A stretch of DNA of 64,000 nt, from the NCBI RefSeq assembly GCF_023699475.1, contig NZ_JALXFV010000003.1:195873-259872 (forward strand), read 5' to 3'. The stretch is from Halomarina rubra (GTDB taxonomy: Archaea; Halobacteriota; Halobacteria; Halobacteriales; Haloarculaceae). Below, in pieces: positions 16,039 through 25,663 of the stretch; position 1 is the stretch's first letter, and every line of letters begins with the position of its first letter. The notes under the pieces were generated by a model. That model saw only the letters and a list, made by a program, of their open reading frames with translations, did no database searches and was not told where the DNA came from. A program made the position numbers and the translations under genes.

Positions 16039-17286
16039 TTACTGTGTTCGCCGGACCGCAGTGAGTGCGGTCACGGCGAGCAGTGCGAGCAGCGCCGCCA
16101 CCGACGTGAAGCCGGGACCGGTCCCCGAGGACTCGGTCGTCGTCTCGCTCGCCGTCTCGCTGGCGGTCGGTTCGGGGGCGGCCGTCCCCGTCATCGTCGA
16201 CTGCTGGGTCTGCTGGGCGCGTGCGACGCCCTCGACGACGATGGGGTCGGAGGTGACGCCGTCCTTGAGGGCGGTGACGTCGTGTTCGCCGTCGCTGTCG
16301 ATGGGGATGCGGACGCGACCCTGCGCGTCGGTGGTGCCGACGGCCTCGCCGTCGACCTGGAGGGTCGCGTTGGCGACGGTCTCGTCGTACTCGTCGGTCA
16401 CCTGGACCTCGACGGTCTGGTTGACGACGACCTGCGTGTTGGCGGGGTCGACGGTGAGCGTCGGCGTGCGCTGGATGCCGAGCACCGTCGTCTCGTCGGA
16501 CTCGCCGATGGTGACGGTCTGAGTCGTCGTCTGGTAGCCGGGCTTCGAGACCCGGACCTCGAACTGGGCGTTGACCGGCACCTCGATGGCCCGCGTGCCG
16601 TCGTCGGAGGTGTTGAACTGGCCGAGCGAGCCGACCTTCACGGTGGCTCCGGAGAGCACCGGTGGCTCCTCGAAGTGGTCGTCGACGACGCCGAAGCGGG
16701 CGGTGACACGCCCCTCCTCGACGGCGACCGTCTGGATGGCGAACGACTGCTGGAGGGTCAGCGAGCGTTCGGTCGCGTAGTAGCCGGGTTTGACGACCTC
16801 GACGGTGTACTCGCCGCGCTCGATGTCCTGGGCGCGGAACCCGCCGTTGTCGTTTGTCGTCCCCTCGGCGACGGTGTCGCCGTCGCGGCTGAGGGTGACC
16901 GTCGCACCCGAGAGCGCGCCGCCCTGTTCGGCCTCGACGCGGACCGTCGCCGAACCCTTCTTCGCCACCTCGACCGTCACGTCACCGCCGTCGGCGGAGC
17001 TGACGACCTTCGGCACGTTCCGGACGTACTCGTCGTCCTCGACGTCGAGAGAAACGTCTGCACCCTGGGGCACGTCGACGAGTGCCTGGCCGTTCGAGCG
17101 GGTCGTCTCGGTCGCTTCGCCGCCGTCCCAGCTCGCGGTCAGGGTGGCACCACCCACGCTGTCACCGCTCTGGTCGACGACCGTCACCGTCAGCGTGACC
17201 TGCTGTTGGGGCGCGGCCATCGCCGTCGGGGCGACGACGGAGAGGACCACCAACAGGGCCACGAACGGGACGTACTTCGTTCGCAT
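16039..17286 (-). CDS. secreted surface protein with carboxypeptidase-regulatory-like repeats and PGF-type C-terminal anchor
   Basis: A 415-residue exported protein. Residues 1-25 form a Sec signal ending Pro-Thr-Ala-Met-Ala. Residues 28-360 hold repeated beta-sandwich modules of the carboxypeptidase-regulatory/Ig-like kind, with recurring Gly-Ala-Thr-Val/Leu strands and Gly-Tyr-Tyr/Gly-Tyr-Gln turns (about 38-100, 112-185, 205-275, 282-355). A Thr/Ser/Glu-rich stalk (370-392) precedes Gly-Pro-Gly-Phe, one hydrophobic helix and a terminal Arg-Arg. This matches PGF-CTERM tails processed by archaeosortase A and lipid-anchored. A TATA-like gattagta lies about 25 nt before the ATG. Confidence 0.85.
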   Translation of the reverse strand: MRTKYVPFVALLVVLSVVAPTAMAAPQQQVTLTVTVVDQSGDSVGGATLTASWDGGEATETTRSNGQALVDVPQGADVSLDVEDDEYVRNVPKVVSSADGGDVTVEVAKKGSATVRVEAEQGGALSGATVTLSRDGDTVAEGTTNDNGGFRAQDIERGEYTVEVVKPGYYATERSLTLQQSFAIQTVAVEEGRVTARFGVVDDHFEEPPVLSGATVKVGSLGQFNTSDDGTRAIEVPVNAQFEVRVSKPGYQTTTQTVTIGESDETTVLGIQRTPTLTVDPANTQVVVNQTVEVQVTDEYDETVANATLQVDGEAVGTTDAQGRVRIPIDSDGEHDVTALKDGVTSDPIVVEGVARAQQTQQSTMTGTAAPEPTASETASETTTESSGTGPGFTSVAALLALLAVTALTAVRRTQ

Positions 17287-17423
17287 ACAGTTCGCTGAGG
17301 AGGTTGGTTACTAATCAGTATCGTCTCACATTATTCCCCCCTCGCCCTGGGCGGTCACCGCGTGTCCGGCCGGCGTCGTCGTGAACGGGAGGCAGACGAC
17401 CGCGAGTCGCGTTCTGGCGGCGC

Positions 17424-18368
17424 TCAGCGCAGGTCGTCCATCGCCGCGACCGTCGCGCGGTACTCCTCGTCGCTGGCGGTGAGGGTGGGACCGGCGACGG
17501 TGCGTGCGAGCGTCGCCCCCGCGACGCCGTAGTCGAGCGCTTCGGCGACGCTCCCGCCGTCGAGCGACCGCGAGAGGAACGCCCCCGCGAAGGCGTCGTG
17601 CGACCCGCTGGGGTCGGTGACGGGCGTCTCGACGGCACGCCGCTCGTGGACCGTCGACGCCTCCCAGACGATGGCCCCCAACTCCCCGCGGGTGATGGCG
17701 ACCCGCTCGACGTCGTACCGCGAGGCCAGCGTGTGGGCCATCTCGCGGGGCGTCTGGTCGGGACGGTCGACCAGTCGCGCGGCGTCGGCCTCACGGGCGA
17801 CCAGCACGTCGACGTCGGGCAACACGCGGTCTGCGGCCTCGCGAGCCATCGTCTCGGTCCAGCGGCCGCGGTCGGTCAGCGAGAACGCCGTCCGCACGTC
17901 GTTGTTCGCGGCCGTCTTCATCAGCGTCGCGCAGGTCCGCGCGAGGTCACCGGAGAGCGCCATCGTCGCCGCCGAGGTGTAGAACGCGGCGGCCCCGGCC
18001 AGTCGACGGACGGCGAGTTCCTCCGCCGAGACGTTCGTGACCGCGGCGTCGGCCGCGTCGTCGACGGCGCTGTCCGCACGGGGGCCGCTCCCGCGCTCGA
18101 AGAAGCGGACGCCCTGTCGGCCTTCGACGGCCCACGTCACGTCCACGTCGACGCCGTGCCCTCGGAGCGCACCCGCGATGCGCCGGCCGAGCGCGTTCTC
18201 GGGGAGCTTCGACAGCCACACCGCGTCGGTGCCGAGCGCCGCCGCCGCGACGGCCGCGTTGCTCTCGACGCCGTCGACGCGGACCCGCAGGCGGTCGGCG
18301 TTCGCCAGTCGGTCGCCCGTCGGCGGGGCGAGCCACAACGACGCCTCGCCGAACGTGACGAGCGTCAC
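17424..18368 (-). CDS. PfkB-family sugar kinase (KDG-kinase-like)
   Basis: A 314-residue carbohydrate kinase. It opens MTLVTFGEASLWLAPPTGDR and continues with Gly-Val-Glu-Ser-Asn-Ala-Ala-Val-Ala (about 33-41), the PfkB sugar-binding segment usually written G-G-x-x-x-N. The later catalytic block reads Asp-Pro-Ser-Gly-Ser-His-Asp-Ala-Phe-Ala-Gly, where the canonical GAGD is GSHD; the base Asp is kept. Overall pattern recalls haloarchaeal 2-keto-3-deoxygluconate kinases of the semi-phosphorylative Entner-Doudoroff route. Substrate remains an inference, because no dehydratase or aldolase gene is adjacent. Confidence 0.8.
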   Translation of the reverse strand: MTLVTFGEASLWLAPPTGDRLANADRLRVRVDGVESNAAVAAAALGTDAVWLSKLPENALGRRIAGALRGHGVDVDVTWAVEGRQGVRFFERGSGPRADSAVDDAADAAVTNVSAEELAVRRLAGAAAFYTSAATMALSGDLARTCATLMKTAANNDVRTAFSLTDRGRWTETMAREAADRVLPDVDVLVAREADAARLVDRPDQTPREMAHTLASRYDVERVAITRGELGAIVWEASTVHERRAVETPVTDPSGSHDAFAGAFLSRSLDGGSVAEALDYGVAGATLARTVAGPTLTASDEEYRATVAAMDDLR

Positions 18369-18528
18369 GGTCGGCCCCCCGGGGTGCGGACGGCCGAACT
18401 ATCCGATTCTCGAACGGTCATGCTACCGGCAAAGGAGTGGGGGGAGAAAGTCGTTCCGCAGCGAGCGACGACGAACGACCCACCGACTGCCGCGTCGAAC
18501 GGAGTCGCGACGAGCGACCGGGGCGGCG

Positions 18529-20763
18529 CTACAGGTCGTCTCGCCGGCCCCCGTGACCGGGGTAGTCGCGCTCGAACCGGTCCTCGATGTCGCCGCGGTC
18601 GAACGCGACGATAGTGGGCCGCCCGTGGGGGCAGGCGTAGGGGTTCTCGCAGTCGTCGAGCGCCGACAGCAGGTCGACGACGGTGCCCTCTCGGAGCGAC
18701 GTGTTGCCTTTGATAGAGGGGTAGCAGGCGAGGTCCGCGAGCAGTTCGTCGGCCGCCTCGCTCACCGTCGCCGCGCCGTCGCCCGCGACGAACGCCGTCA
18801 GCAGGTCCCGAACCAGGTCCTCGTGGCCGGTCAACAGCGCGGGCACCGACTCCACGCGGACCGTCCGGTCGTCGGCCAGCGTGGCGTCGAACCCCAACTC
18901 CGCGAGCGCCTCGCGGTACGAGTCGAACAGCGTCGCCTCCCGCGCGGTGAGTTCGAGGTCGACCGGTTCGGCGAGCGTCTGGGCCGTCACGCCCGCAGCG
19001 AACTGTTCGCGCAGGCGCTCGTAGTTGATGCGCTCGTCGGCGGCGTGCTGGTCGACCAGCAGGAGGCCGTCGTCCGCCTCCGCGACCAGATACGTCTCGT
19101 CGTACTGGCCGAGCACCCGCAACGTCGGCAACCGCTCGTACTCGGCCTCGGGCGGGCGCTCCGAGAGACGGGTCTGTTCGACCGGCCCGCGGAACTTCCG
19201 GTCCGCCGTCGAAGGAGCCTCGGTCGACCGGTCTCCACCGGAAACGAAGGGGGTTCGTGACGGAGTGTCATCCCCACCCGTCGTCGAGGGTCCGTCCTCG
19301 CGCTCGGTCACCCCACTGTCGTCCGGTGCAGTGGCCCGGCTAGTCCCCTCGTCGGTCGTCCCGTTCGACTCGCCGGCCGAGGCGCTCGTTCGGGACGCGG
19401 CCGGACGACGCCGACCGGGACGTGACCGCGTCGTCGGCGTCTCGGGGACGTCGCGCGGATCGGCCCCCGTCCGGGGCCGGCGCGCTCGGGACGGGCAGGA
19501 GGTGGCACCGTCGCCCGTCGCGGCGTCGCTGGACGAGCGGTCGTCGGCCGAGCGGTCGCCTGCTCGTTGGTCGTCGCCAGCCCCGACACCCGTACGCTCG
19601 CTCTCGGTCTCGGGAGTCGCCGACGACTCGTCCCTCGCTTCGGTGGTCCGTTCGGGACTGATCTCGGTCTGCTCGGGGGCCGACCGACCTCGTGGGGCGC
19701 GCGAGCGAATCAGGCCGGCGTCGAGCAGCGCGCGTTCGACGCTCGTCTCGACCTGCTCGCGGACGCCCGCCTCGTCGGCGAACCGAACCTCCAGTTTCCT
19801 GGGGTGGACGTTGACGTCGGTCTCGGCGGGGTCGATGTCGAGGAAGACGACCGCGAACGGGTAGCGGTCGGGCGCGAGTTGCCCGCCGTAGGCGTCGACG
19901 ACCGCCTCTCGGACCGCCCGCGCGGTGACCCACCGCCCGTTGACGAACGTCGCGACGTACTCCGAACTCGCTCTGGTCGTCTCGGGGTGGCTGACGAGCC
20001 CCGACACGCCCGACAGCGGGCCGTCGGGCGCGTTCGCCTCGATGGGCACCATCGCGCTCGCCACCTCGCGACCGTACACCGCCATCACCGCCGAGCGGAG
20101 GTCGCCCCGGCCCGTCGTCGCGAACCGCTCGCGGCCGTCGGTCTCGAACGTCACGGCGACGTCGGGGTTCGCCAGCGCGTAGCCCGTCACGACCCGCTGG
20201 ACGTTGTCGACCTCCGTGGTCGGCTGTTTCAGGTACTTCCGGCGCGCGGGGACGTTGTAGAACAGGTCGTCGACGGCGACGGTGGTGCCCGTCGGACAGC
20301 CTGCGGGACCCACGTGAGCCGTCTCGCCACCCTCGACGCGGACCTCGGTGCCGCGCCCGCCCGAACGGGGTCTGGTCGTGACGGTCAGCCGCGACACCGC
20401 GCCGATGGCGTACAGCGCCTCCCCGCGGAAGCCGAGCGTGCTGACGCCCGCTTCGAGGTCCTCGATGTCGCGAATCTTCGAGGTGGTGTGTTTCTCGACG
20501 GCGCGACGGGCCGCGGCCTCGGCCATCCCGTGGCCGTCGTCCTCGACACGGATGCCGTCGATACCGCCGTTCTCGACGCTCACTCGCACGCGCGAAGCGT
20601 CGGCGTCGATGGCGTTCTCGACGAGTTCCTTCACGACCGAGGCGGGCCGTTCGACCACCTCGCCGGCCGCGATGCGCTCGATGGTCGTCGCGTCGAGTTC
20701 GCGAATCTCGGGGCTCGCCGCCGCCTCGTCGCCCACGTCGCTCCCGTCGCTCTCGTCGCTCAT
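18529..20763 (-). CDS. mutL: DNA mismatch repair protein MutL
   Basis: A 744-residue MutL. The N-terminal GHKL ATPase shows Glu-Leu-Val-Glu-Asn-Ala-Ile-Asp-Ala (motif I), Asp-Asp-Gly-His-Gly-Met and Gly-Phe-Arg-Gly-Glu-Ala-Leu; the transducer domain ends near residue 335. Residues about 350-530 are a Ser/Thr/Arg/Asp-rich flexible linker. The C-terminal domain has the endonuclease motif DQHAADERINYE from Asp571 (D-Q-H-A-x2-E-x4-E) and a Cys-Pro-His-Gly-Arg-Pro metal site near 710. It therefore looks like a nicking MutL. The ATG overlaps the upstream Nudix stop (TGATG). Confidence 0.96.
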   Translation of the reverse strand: MSDESDGSDVGDEAAASPEIRELDATTIERIAAGEVVERPASVVKELVENAIDADASRVRVSVENGGIDGIRVEDDGHGMAEAAARRAVEKHTTSKIRDIEDLEAGVSTLGFRGEALYAIGAVSRLTVTTRPRSGGRGTEVRVEGGETAHVGPAGCPTGTTVAVDDLFYNVPARRKYLKQPTTEVDNVQRVVTGYALANPDVAVTFETDGRERFATTGRGDLRSAVMAVYGREVASAMVPIEANAPDGPLSGVSGLVSHPETTRASSEYVATFVNGRWVTARAVREAVVDAYGGQLAPDRYPFAVVFLDIDPAETDVNVHPRKLEVRFADEAGVREQVETSVERALLDAGLIRSRAPRGRSAPEQTEISPERTTEARDESSATPETESERTGVGAGDDQRAGDRSADDRSSSDAATGDGATSCPSRARRPRTGADPRDVPETPTTRSRPGRRRPAASRTSASAGESNGTTDEGTSRATAPDDSGVTEREDGPSTTGGDDTPSRTPFVSGGDRSTEAPSTADRKFRGPVEQTRLSERPPEAEYERLPTLRVLGQYDETYLVAEADDGLLLVDQHAADERINYERLREQFAAGVTAQTLAEPVDLELTAREATLFDSYREALAELGFDATLADDRTVRVESVPALLTGHEDLVRDLLTAFVAGDGAATVSEAADELLADLACYPSIKGNTSLREGTVVDLLSALDDCENPYACPHGRPTIVAFDRGDIEDRFERDYPGHGGRRDDL

Positions 20764-21170
20764 CGGTCGGTCTCCAGCGCCCGCTCGACGGCGACGCCGA
20801 GTCGCTCCCCGCGGACCCGCTCGACGGCTTCGGACGGGGCGAACCAGCGGTAGTCGTCGTGTTCCTCGTTGAGCGTCACCGCCCGGTCGTCGCTCTCACA
20901 GCGGTACACCACGGTGAACATCGGGTCGCCGTCGTCGTTGACCCAGAGGTCCGTCCCGGTCAACACCGGCCGACCGACCGCCACGTCGAGGCCCGTCTCC
21001 TCGCGCATCTCGCGTTCGAGCGCCGCCTCGGCGGCCTCCCCCTCGTTGATGCGTCCGCCGGGGACGACCCACGTCCCGCGCGGGTGCTGGACGAGCAACA
21101 CGTCGCCGCGCGGACCGACCGTCACCGCCTTCTGGGTGACGTTGCACAGGAAGTGCGTCTCCTCGGTCAC
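20760..21170 (-). CDS. Nudix hydrolase
   Basis: A 136-residue Nudix protein. The Nudix box is complete: Gly-Gly-Arg-Ile-Asn-Glu-Gly-Glu, seven residues, then Arg-Glu-Met-Arg-Glu-Glu-Thr-Gly-Leu (G-x5-E-x7-REUxEExGU). It cleaves a nucleoside-diphosphate-linked compound with a divalent metal; a MutT-like or ADP-ribose-type substrate is possible. Its stop overlaps the start of mutL, so both are probably made from one message; a nucleotide-pool role alongside mismatch repair is attractive but not shown. Confidence 0.92.
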   Translation of the reverse strand: MTEETHFLCNVTQKAVTVGPRGDVLLVQHPRGTWVVPGGRINEGEAAEAALEREMREETGLDVAVGRPVLTGTDLWVNDDGDPMFTVVYRCESDDRAVTLNEEHDDYRWFAPSEAVERVRGERLGVAVERALETDR

Positions 21171-21307
21171 GTCCGCCCCCTCCGGCGGTCGCCCGGCGTC
21201 GGGGCGACCGCTCGCGTTCGGTTCCGTGAAATCATTGGCCTCATCTCAGTCCGTGGCCGTATCAATCCGGCGTTGCTCGACGTTCGAGAACCGAACGCCG
21301 ACCGCGC

Positions 21308-21610
21308 TCACATCAACTGCGTCGAGTCCGCCACCTCGTACTTGTACAGTTCGACCTCGCCGCCGGCGAAGCCGGGCACCTTCCCCTGGAACGCCTCGAA
21401 GTGGTCGCTCGTCATGTGGGCCTCGACGCCCGCCTCGTCCTCGTACTGCTCGATGATGCGGACGGTGTGCTCGTCGTCGACGTCGGTCGTGACGCGGTAG
21501 TCGACGACGCCCTCCTCGGCGCGCGAGCGCTCGCCGAGTTCGGTCAGCGCCTCGATGGCCTCCTCGCGGCTGTCGGGGTCGACGGGGATGATGGCGTACT
21601 GGAGTATCAT
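21308..21610 (-). CDS. antibiotic biosynthesis monooxygenase (ABM) domain protein
   Basis: A 100-residue dimeric alpha/beta-barrel protein starting MILQYAIIPVDPDSREEAIE; a GTG two codons upstream is a weaker alternative. The pattern (strand, Arg-Glu-Glu-Ala-Ile-Glu-Ala-Leu helix, Gly-Val-Val-Asp-Tyr-Arg strand, Val-Arg-Ile-Ile-Glu-Gln-Tyr-Glu-Asp strand, Glu-Ala-His-Met-Thr-Ser-Asp-His-Phe helix) is characteristic of the YgiN-like ABM family. Such proteins oxidise quinols or other small substrates, but many have unknown ligands. Confidence 0.82.
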   Translation of the reverse strand: MILQYAIIPVDPDSREEAIEALTELGERSRAEEGVVDYRVTTDVDDEHTVRIIEQYEDEAGVEAHMTSDHFEAFQGKVPGFAGGEVELYKYEVADSTQLM

Positions 21611-21682
21611 CGCCACACACTGCTCCCCGCGAGGACAAAAGTCCGACCCCGTGGCGAGCGGGGCGTACTCGGTCGAGTTCGC

Positions 21683-22834
21683 TCAGACGCGCTCGACGAG
21701 CGTCGCGATACCCTGGCCGAAGCCGATGCACATCGTCGAGACGCCGTACTTGCCGCCGCACTCTTCGAGCTGGTACGGCAGTTTGCCGAGCAGCGCCGCG
21801 CCGGTCGCACCGAGCGGGTGGCCGTGGGCGATGGCTCCACCCCAGACGTTCGTCCGGCCCCAGTCCGCGCCGGTCTCTTCGAGCCACGCCGCGACGACGG
21901 AGGCGAACGCCTCGTTGACCTCGAAGCGGTCGACGTCGTCGACCGTCATGTCGTTCTGGTCGAGCAGTTCGTTGGTGGCCGGGATGGGTCCGCGGAGCAT
22001 GGTCAACGGGTCGACGCCGACGACGTGCGTGTCGACGATGCGCGCGATGGGGTCCCAGCCGTGTTCCTCACAGGCCTCGCCGGAGGCGACGAGCGTCGCG
22101 GCCGACCCGTCGACGATGCCCGAGGCGTTGCCGGCGTGGATGACGCCCTCGCCCTCCTGGCGGAACGCGAGCGGGATGCCCCCGAGCGTCTCCAGGTCGG
22201 TCCCGGGGCGCGGGTGTTCGTCCTCCTCCAGCACGACGTGCTCGCCGTCGAGTTCGACCTCGCTCTGGACGACCTGCGGGTCGTACTTCCCCGCCTCGGC
22301 GGCCTCGTGCCAGCGCCGCTGGGAGTCGACCGCTATCTCGTCGAGGTCCTGGCGGCTGAACCCGCCGTTCTCGGCGATGCGTTCCGCACCCTCGCCCTGC
22401 GTCGTCAGCTCCGAGAAGTGCTCGAAGTAGGTGTCGGTGATGCTGCTGCCCGCAGAGCCCATCGGAACGCGGGTCATGTGCTCGACGCCACCGCCGACGA
22501 GGACGTCGTGGAAACCCGCTCGAATCTGGGCCGCCGCGAAGTTGACCGCCTGCTGGCCCGAGCCACACATCCGGTCGAGTTGGACGCCGGGGACGTCGTC
22601 GCCCCACCCGGCGACCATCGGCGCGAGACGGGCGATGTTGTTCGCCTGTTCGTCGGTCGGGGTGACACAGCCGTAGATGACGTCCTCGATGTCGTCGGGC
22701 CCGGAGAAGCCGTTGCGTTCTTCGAGCGCGAGCAGCGGTTTCGCCGCGAGGTCCTGCGGGTGCGTGTCGCGGAACGAGCCGTCACGCTTCCCGAACGGGG
22801 TCCGAACCGCGTCGACGATGTACGCGTCGGTCAT
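21683..22834 (-). CDS. thiolase family protein (acetyl-CoA C-acyltransferase)
   Basis: A 383-residue thiolase, starting MTDAYIVDAVRTPFGKRDGS at the ATG at 22834. The acyl-accepting Cys90 sits in Arg-Met-Cys-Gly-Ser-Gly-Gln-Gln-Ala; the catalytic pair at the end is His339 in Gly-His-Pro-Leu-Gly-Ala and Cys369 in Met-Cys-Ile-Gly-Phe-Gly-Gln-Gly; the oxyanion Asn-Glu-Ala-Phe is present. All residues needed for degradative or condensing thiolase are intact. It acts in the cytosol on acyl-CoA, in beta-oxidation or acetoacetyl-CoA formation. No hydroxyacyl-CoA dehydrogenase is adjacent. Confidence 0.93.
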   Translation of the reverse strand: MTDAYIVDAVRTPFGKRDGSFRDTHPQDLAAKPLLALEERNGFSGPDDIEDVIYGCVTPTDEQANNIARLAPMVAGWGDDVPGVQLDRMCGSGQQAVNFAAAQIRAGFHDVLVGGGVEHMTRVPMGSAGSSITDTYFEHFSELTTQGEGAERIAENGGFSRQDLDEIAVDSQRRWHEAAEAGKYDPQVVQSEVELDGEHVVLEEDEHPRPGTDLETLGGIPLAFRQEGEGVIHAGNASGIVDGSAATLVASGEACEEHGWDPIARIVDTHVVGVDPLTMLRGPIPATNELLDQNDMTVDDVDRFEVNEAFASVVAAWLEETGADWGRTNVWGGAIAHGHPLGATGAALLGKLPYQLEECGGKYGVSTMCIGFGQGIATLVERV

Positions 22835-22925
22835 GACAGATGATACCGATGGACGGGTATGAGTGTTCGGTTCGGACGGTGTGGCAGGGGTGTCGCCCAG
22901 CGGTCGTGACGCCGTGAGCACCCGG

Positions 22926-25586
22926 TCAGGAGTCGTCCAGTCGTCGCTGCCACTCCTGGACGGTCGAGACGAGGTCGATGGGCGAGGTGGCGGTGAGGTC
23001 GGTGTCCCGGAGCTCCGCCAGCACGGCCTCGGTGTCGGCGTCGAGTGCCGTGGCCGGCGGGTCGTCGGTCGCCGTCCCCCCGTCGGCGCTGGCCGGCCCC
23101 TCGAACGACCCGGAGCCGAGGTCGAAGACGGCCTGTACCGGCTCGCCACCACCCGATTCCGACCCTTTCGCCTCGATGGCCTTCTCCTCGCGCAGGCGGT
23201 CGAGCACGTCACCCGCGCGCTGGACGACGGGCTCCGGGACGCCAGCGAGGTCCGCGACGTGGACGCCGTACGAGCGGTTCGTCGCTCCCTCCTCGACGGT
23301 GCGGAGGAAGGTGACGTCTCCGTCGGACTCGTCGACCGAGACGTGGACGTTGGCGACCCGTGGGAGGTGTTCGGCGAGGCCCGTCAACTCGTGGTAGTGG
23401 GTCGCGAACAGCGTCTTCGCGCCGACGGTGTTGTGGAGGTACTCGGTGGCGGCCCAGGCGATGGAGATGCCGTCGTACGTCGCCGTCCCGCGCCCGACTT
23501 CGTCCAGAATCACCAGCGAGTCCTCGGTGGCGCTGTGGAGGATGTTCGACAGCTCCTGCATCTCGACCATGAACGTCGACCGGCCCTGCGCGAGTTCGTC
23601 GAGCGCGCCGACGCGGGTGTAGATGCCGTCGACCATCCCGACCGTCGCCGCACGCGCGGGGACGAAACTCCCCACCTGCGCGAGCAGCGTCACGAGCGCT
23701 GCCTGGCGCATGTACGTGGACTTCCCGCTCATGTTCGGGCCGGTGACGATGAGGAACTGTCGTTCGGCGTCGAGGTGCAGGTCGTTGGGGACGAAGTTGA
23801 CGTCCGTCTCGACGACCGGGTGTCGTCCGGCTTCGACGTGGAGCGGCCCCGACTCGACGAGTTCGGGCCGCGTCCAGTCGTGCTTGACGGCGTGGGTGGC
23901 GAGGCTCGCCAGCGTGTCGAGTTCCGCGAGCGCCCGGCCCACGTCCTGGAGCAGTTCGGCCCGAGCGGCGACCGTCTCGCGCAACTCGCCGAACAGTTCG
24001 TACTCCAACTCGCCGCGGCGTTCTTCGAGGCGGAGGACCTCGCGTTCGCGTTCGCGGAGTTCGTCGGTGACGTATCGCTGGGCGTTCTTCAGCGTCTTGA
24101 TGCCCTCGTAGCGGTCGGGGGCGGCGTCGGCCTCGGACTTCGCGACCTGGATGTAGTAGCCGTCGGTCTTGTTGCGGTCCACCGAGAGCCGCGAGATGCC
24201 CGTCTCGCGCTGTTCGCGTTCGGCGAGCGTCTCGAACCACTCGGCACAGTCCTCGTGGCGCGCGATGAGGTCCGCGAGTTCCTCGTCGAAGGCCGGGCGC
24301 AGGAGTCCGCCCTGTGTGACGGTGTTCGGCGGGTCCTCGGCGAGCGCCTCGTCGAGCGTCGTCCGGAGGTCGGTGACCGCCTCGCGGTCGAGGTGGGCGA
24401 GCACGTCGGCGACGGGCGACTCCGAGAGTCGCGGCGTCCCCTCCAGCAGGTCCGCGAGCGGGTCGAGCAGCGCCAGCGTCTCCTCGACGCGGAGCAGGTC
24501 GTCCGCGTCGGCGCTGCCCGACACGGTCTTGCTGGCGAGTCGTTCGAGGTCGTAGGCGTCGGCGAGCGTCTCACGAAGCTCCTCGCGAGCGAGCGCGGCC
24601 TCACAGAACGCGCCGACACACGCCTGGCGGCGCTCCAGTTCCCCCCGGGCGCGGCGGGGCCGACCGAGCCACTGTTTGAGCAGACGGCGTCCGGCGCTCG
24701 TCTCGGTGTGGTCGACTGTCGCGAACAGCGAGCGCCCCGCCCCGGTCATCGTCTCGGTGAGTTCGAGGTTGCGCTGGGTCGTCGCGTCGACGGCGACGTG
24801 GTCGTCGGGCGTGTACGTCCCGAGGCGCGTCACCGACGCCAGCGCGCCCGTACCCGTCTCGGCGAGGTAGTCGAGCGCGCCACCCGCCGCCTGTACCGCG
24901 AGCGTCGAGTCGAGGTCGAGGGCGTCCTCGACGTCGCCGAACTGCTCGCGCAGCGTGTGGCGGGCGCGCCCCGGCGCGAACGCGTCGGTCGCGTGCAGCG
25001 TCAGCGTCGCGTCGGTGCGCTCGCGAATCGTCGCGAGCAGGTCGTCGTCGGTCCGCACCGCCGGTCCCGGCGCGATCTCGGTCGGCGCGAAGCGGTACAA
25101 CTCGGTGAGCACCGCCGGCGCGTCGCCGACCGCCGTGACGTGAAAGCGCCCCGTGGTCACGTCGACGAACGCGAGGCCGTAGCCGTCGACGCTCCCCGCC
25201 GTCTCGCTCCCCTCGCCCGCGACGACGCTGGCGAGATAGCGGGCGTCGGCGTCGCTCGTTTCGAGGAGCGTGCCGGGCGTGACGACCCGCTCGATGCGCC
25301 GTGCGTGACCGTCGTCGGTCTCGTACTGGTCGGCGACCGCCACTCGATAGCCGCGTTCGACCAGCGCGCTCAGGTACGGTGTCAGGTCCGCGAGCGGGAC
25401 GCCCGCCATCTTGTACGCGTCGCCGCCCGAGGAGCGTTCGGAGACCTTGAGGTCCAGTTCGCGCCCGACCAACTCGGCGTCCTCGTGGAAGAACTCGTAG
25501 AAGTCGCCCATCTGCATCGCCAGCACGTCCGCGTCGCTCTCGGCTTTGAGCGCGAGGTACTGCCCGACGATACCCTCCGCAGTCAT
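22926..25586 (-). CDS. mutS: DNA mismatch repair protein MutS
   Basis: An 886-residue MutS1-type protein starting MTAEGIVGQYLALKAESDAD. The mismatch-probing Phe29-Tyr-Glu31 is in Gly-Asp-Phe-Tyr-Glu-Phe-Phe. Connector, core and clamp domains follow; the ATPase has Walker A Thr-Gly-Pro-Asn-Met-Ser-Gly-Lys-Ser-Thr near 614, the Asp-Glu-Val-Gly-Arg-Gly-Thr Walker B near 690, and Ala-Thr-His-Tyr-His-Glu-Leu. A Ser/Gly-rich linker near 800-830 precedes a short C-terminal helical dimerisation segment. It binds mispairs and recruits MutL, which lies 2 kb away but in a different transcription unit. Confidence 0.96.
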   Translation of the reverse strand: MTAEGIVGQYLALKAESDADVLAMQMGDFYEFFHEDAELVGRELDLKVSERSSGGDAYKMAGVPLADLTPYLSALVERGYRVAVADQYETDDGHARRIERVVTPGTLLETSDADARYLASVVAGEGSETAGSVDGYGLAFVDVTTGRFHVTAVGDAPAVLTELYRFAPTEIAPGPAVRTDDDLLATIRERTDATLTLHATDAFAPGRARHTLREQFGDVEDALDLDSTLAVQAAGGALDYLAETGTGALASVTRLGTYTPDDHVAVDATTQRNLELTETMTGAGRSLFATVDHTETSAGRRLLKQWLGRPRRARGELERRQACVGAFCEAALAREELRETLADAYDLERLASKTVSGSADADDLLRVEETLALLDPLADLLEGTPRLSESPVADVLAHLDREAVTDLRTTLDEALAEDPPNTVTQGGLLRPAFDEELADLIARHEDCAEWFETLAEREQRETGISRLSVDRNKTDGYYIQVAKSEADAAPDRYEGIKTLKNAQRYVTDELREREREVLRLEERRGELEYELFGELRETVAARAELLQDVGRALAELDTLASLATHAVKHDWTRPELVESGPLHVEAGRHPVVETDVNFVPNDLHLDAERQFLIVTGPNMSGKSTYMRQAALVTLLAQVGSFVPARAATVGMVDGIYTRVGALDELAQGRSTFMVEMQELSNILHSATEDSLVILDEVGRGTATYDGISIAWAATEYLHNTVGAKTLFATHYHELTGLAEHLPRVANVHVSVDESDGDVTFLRTVEEGATNRSYGVHVADLAGVPEPVVQRAGDVLDRLREEKAIEAKGSESGGGEPVQAVFDLGSGSFEGPASADGGTATDDPPATALDADTEAVLAELRDTDLTATSPIDLVSTVQEWQRRLDDS

Positions 25587-25663
25587 GGTTCGGGAGTGTC
25601 GCGGCGGCGGTGAAAACGGTGTGGGTTCGTCGGTGGAGTGGGGTGCAGTCGCGACCGCTTCGC

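Noticed and set aside
22863-25613. 916-codon open frame opposite mutS
   Set aside because: An antisense shadow of mutS: Arg/Val/Glu repetitive composition with no domain, while mutS has its full set of motifs.
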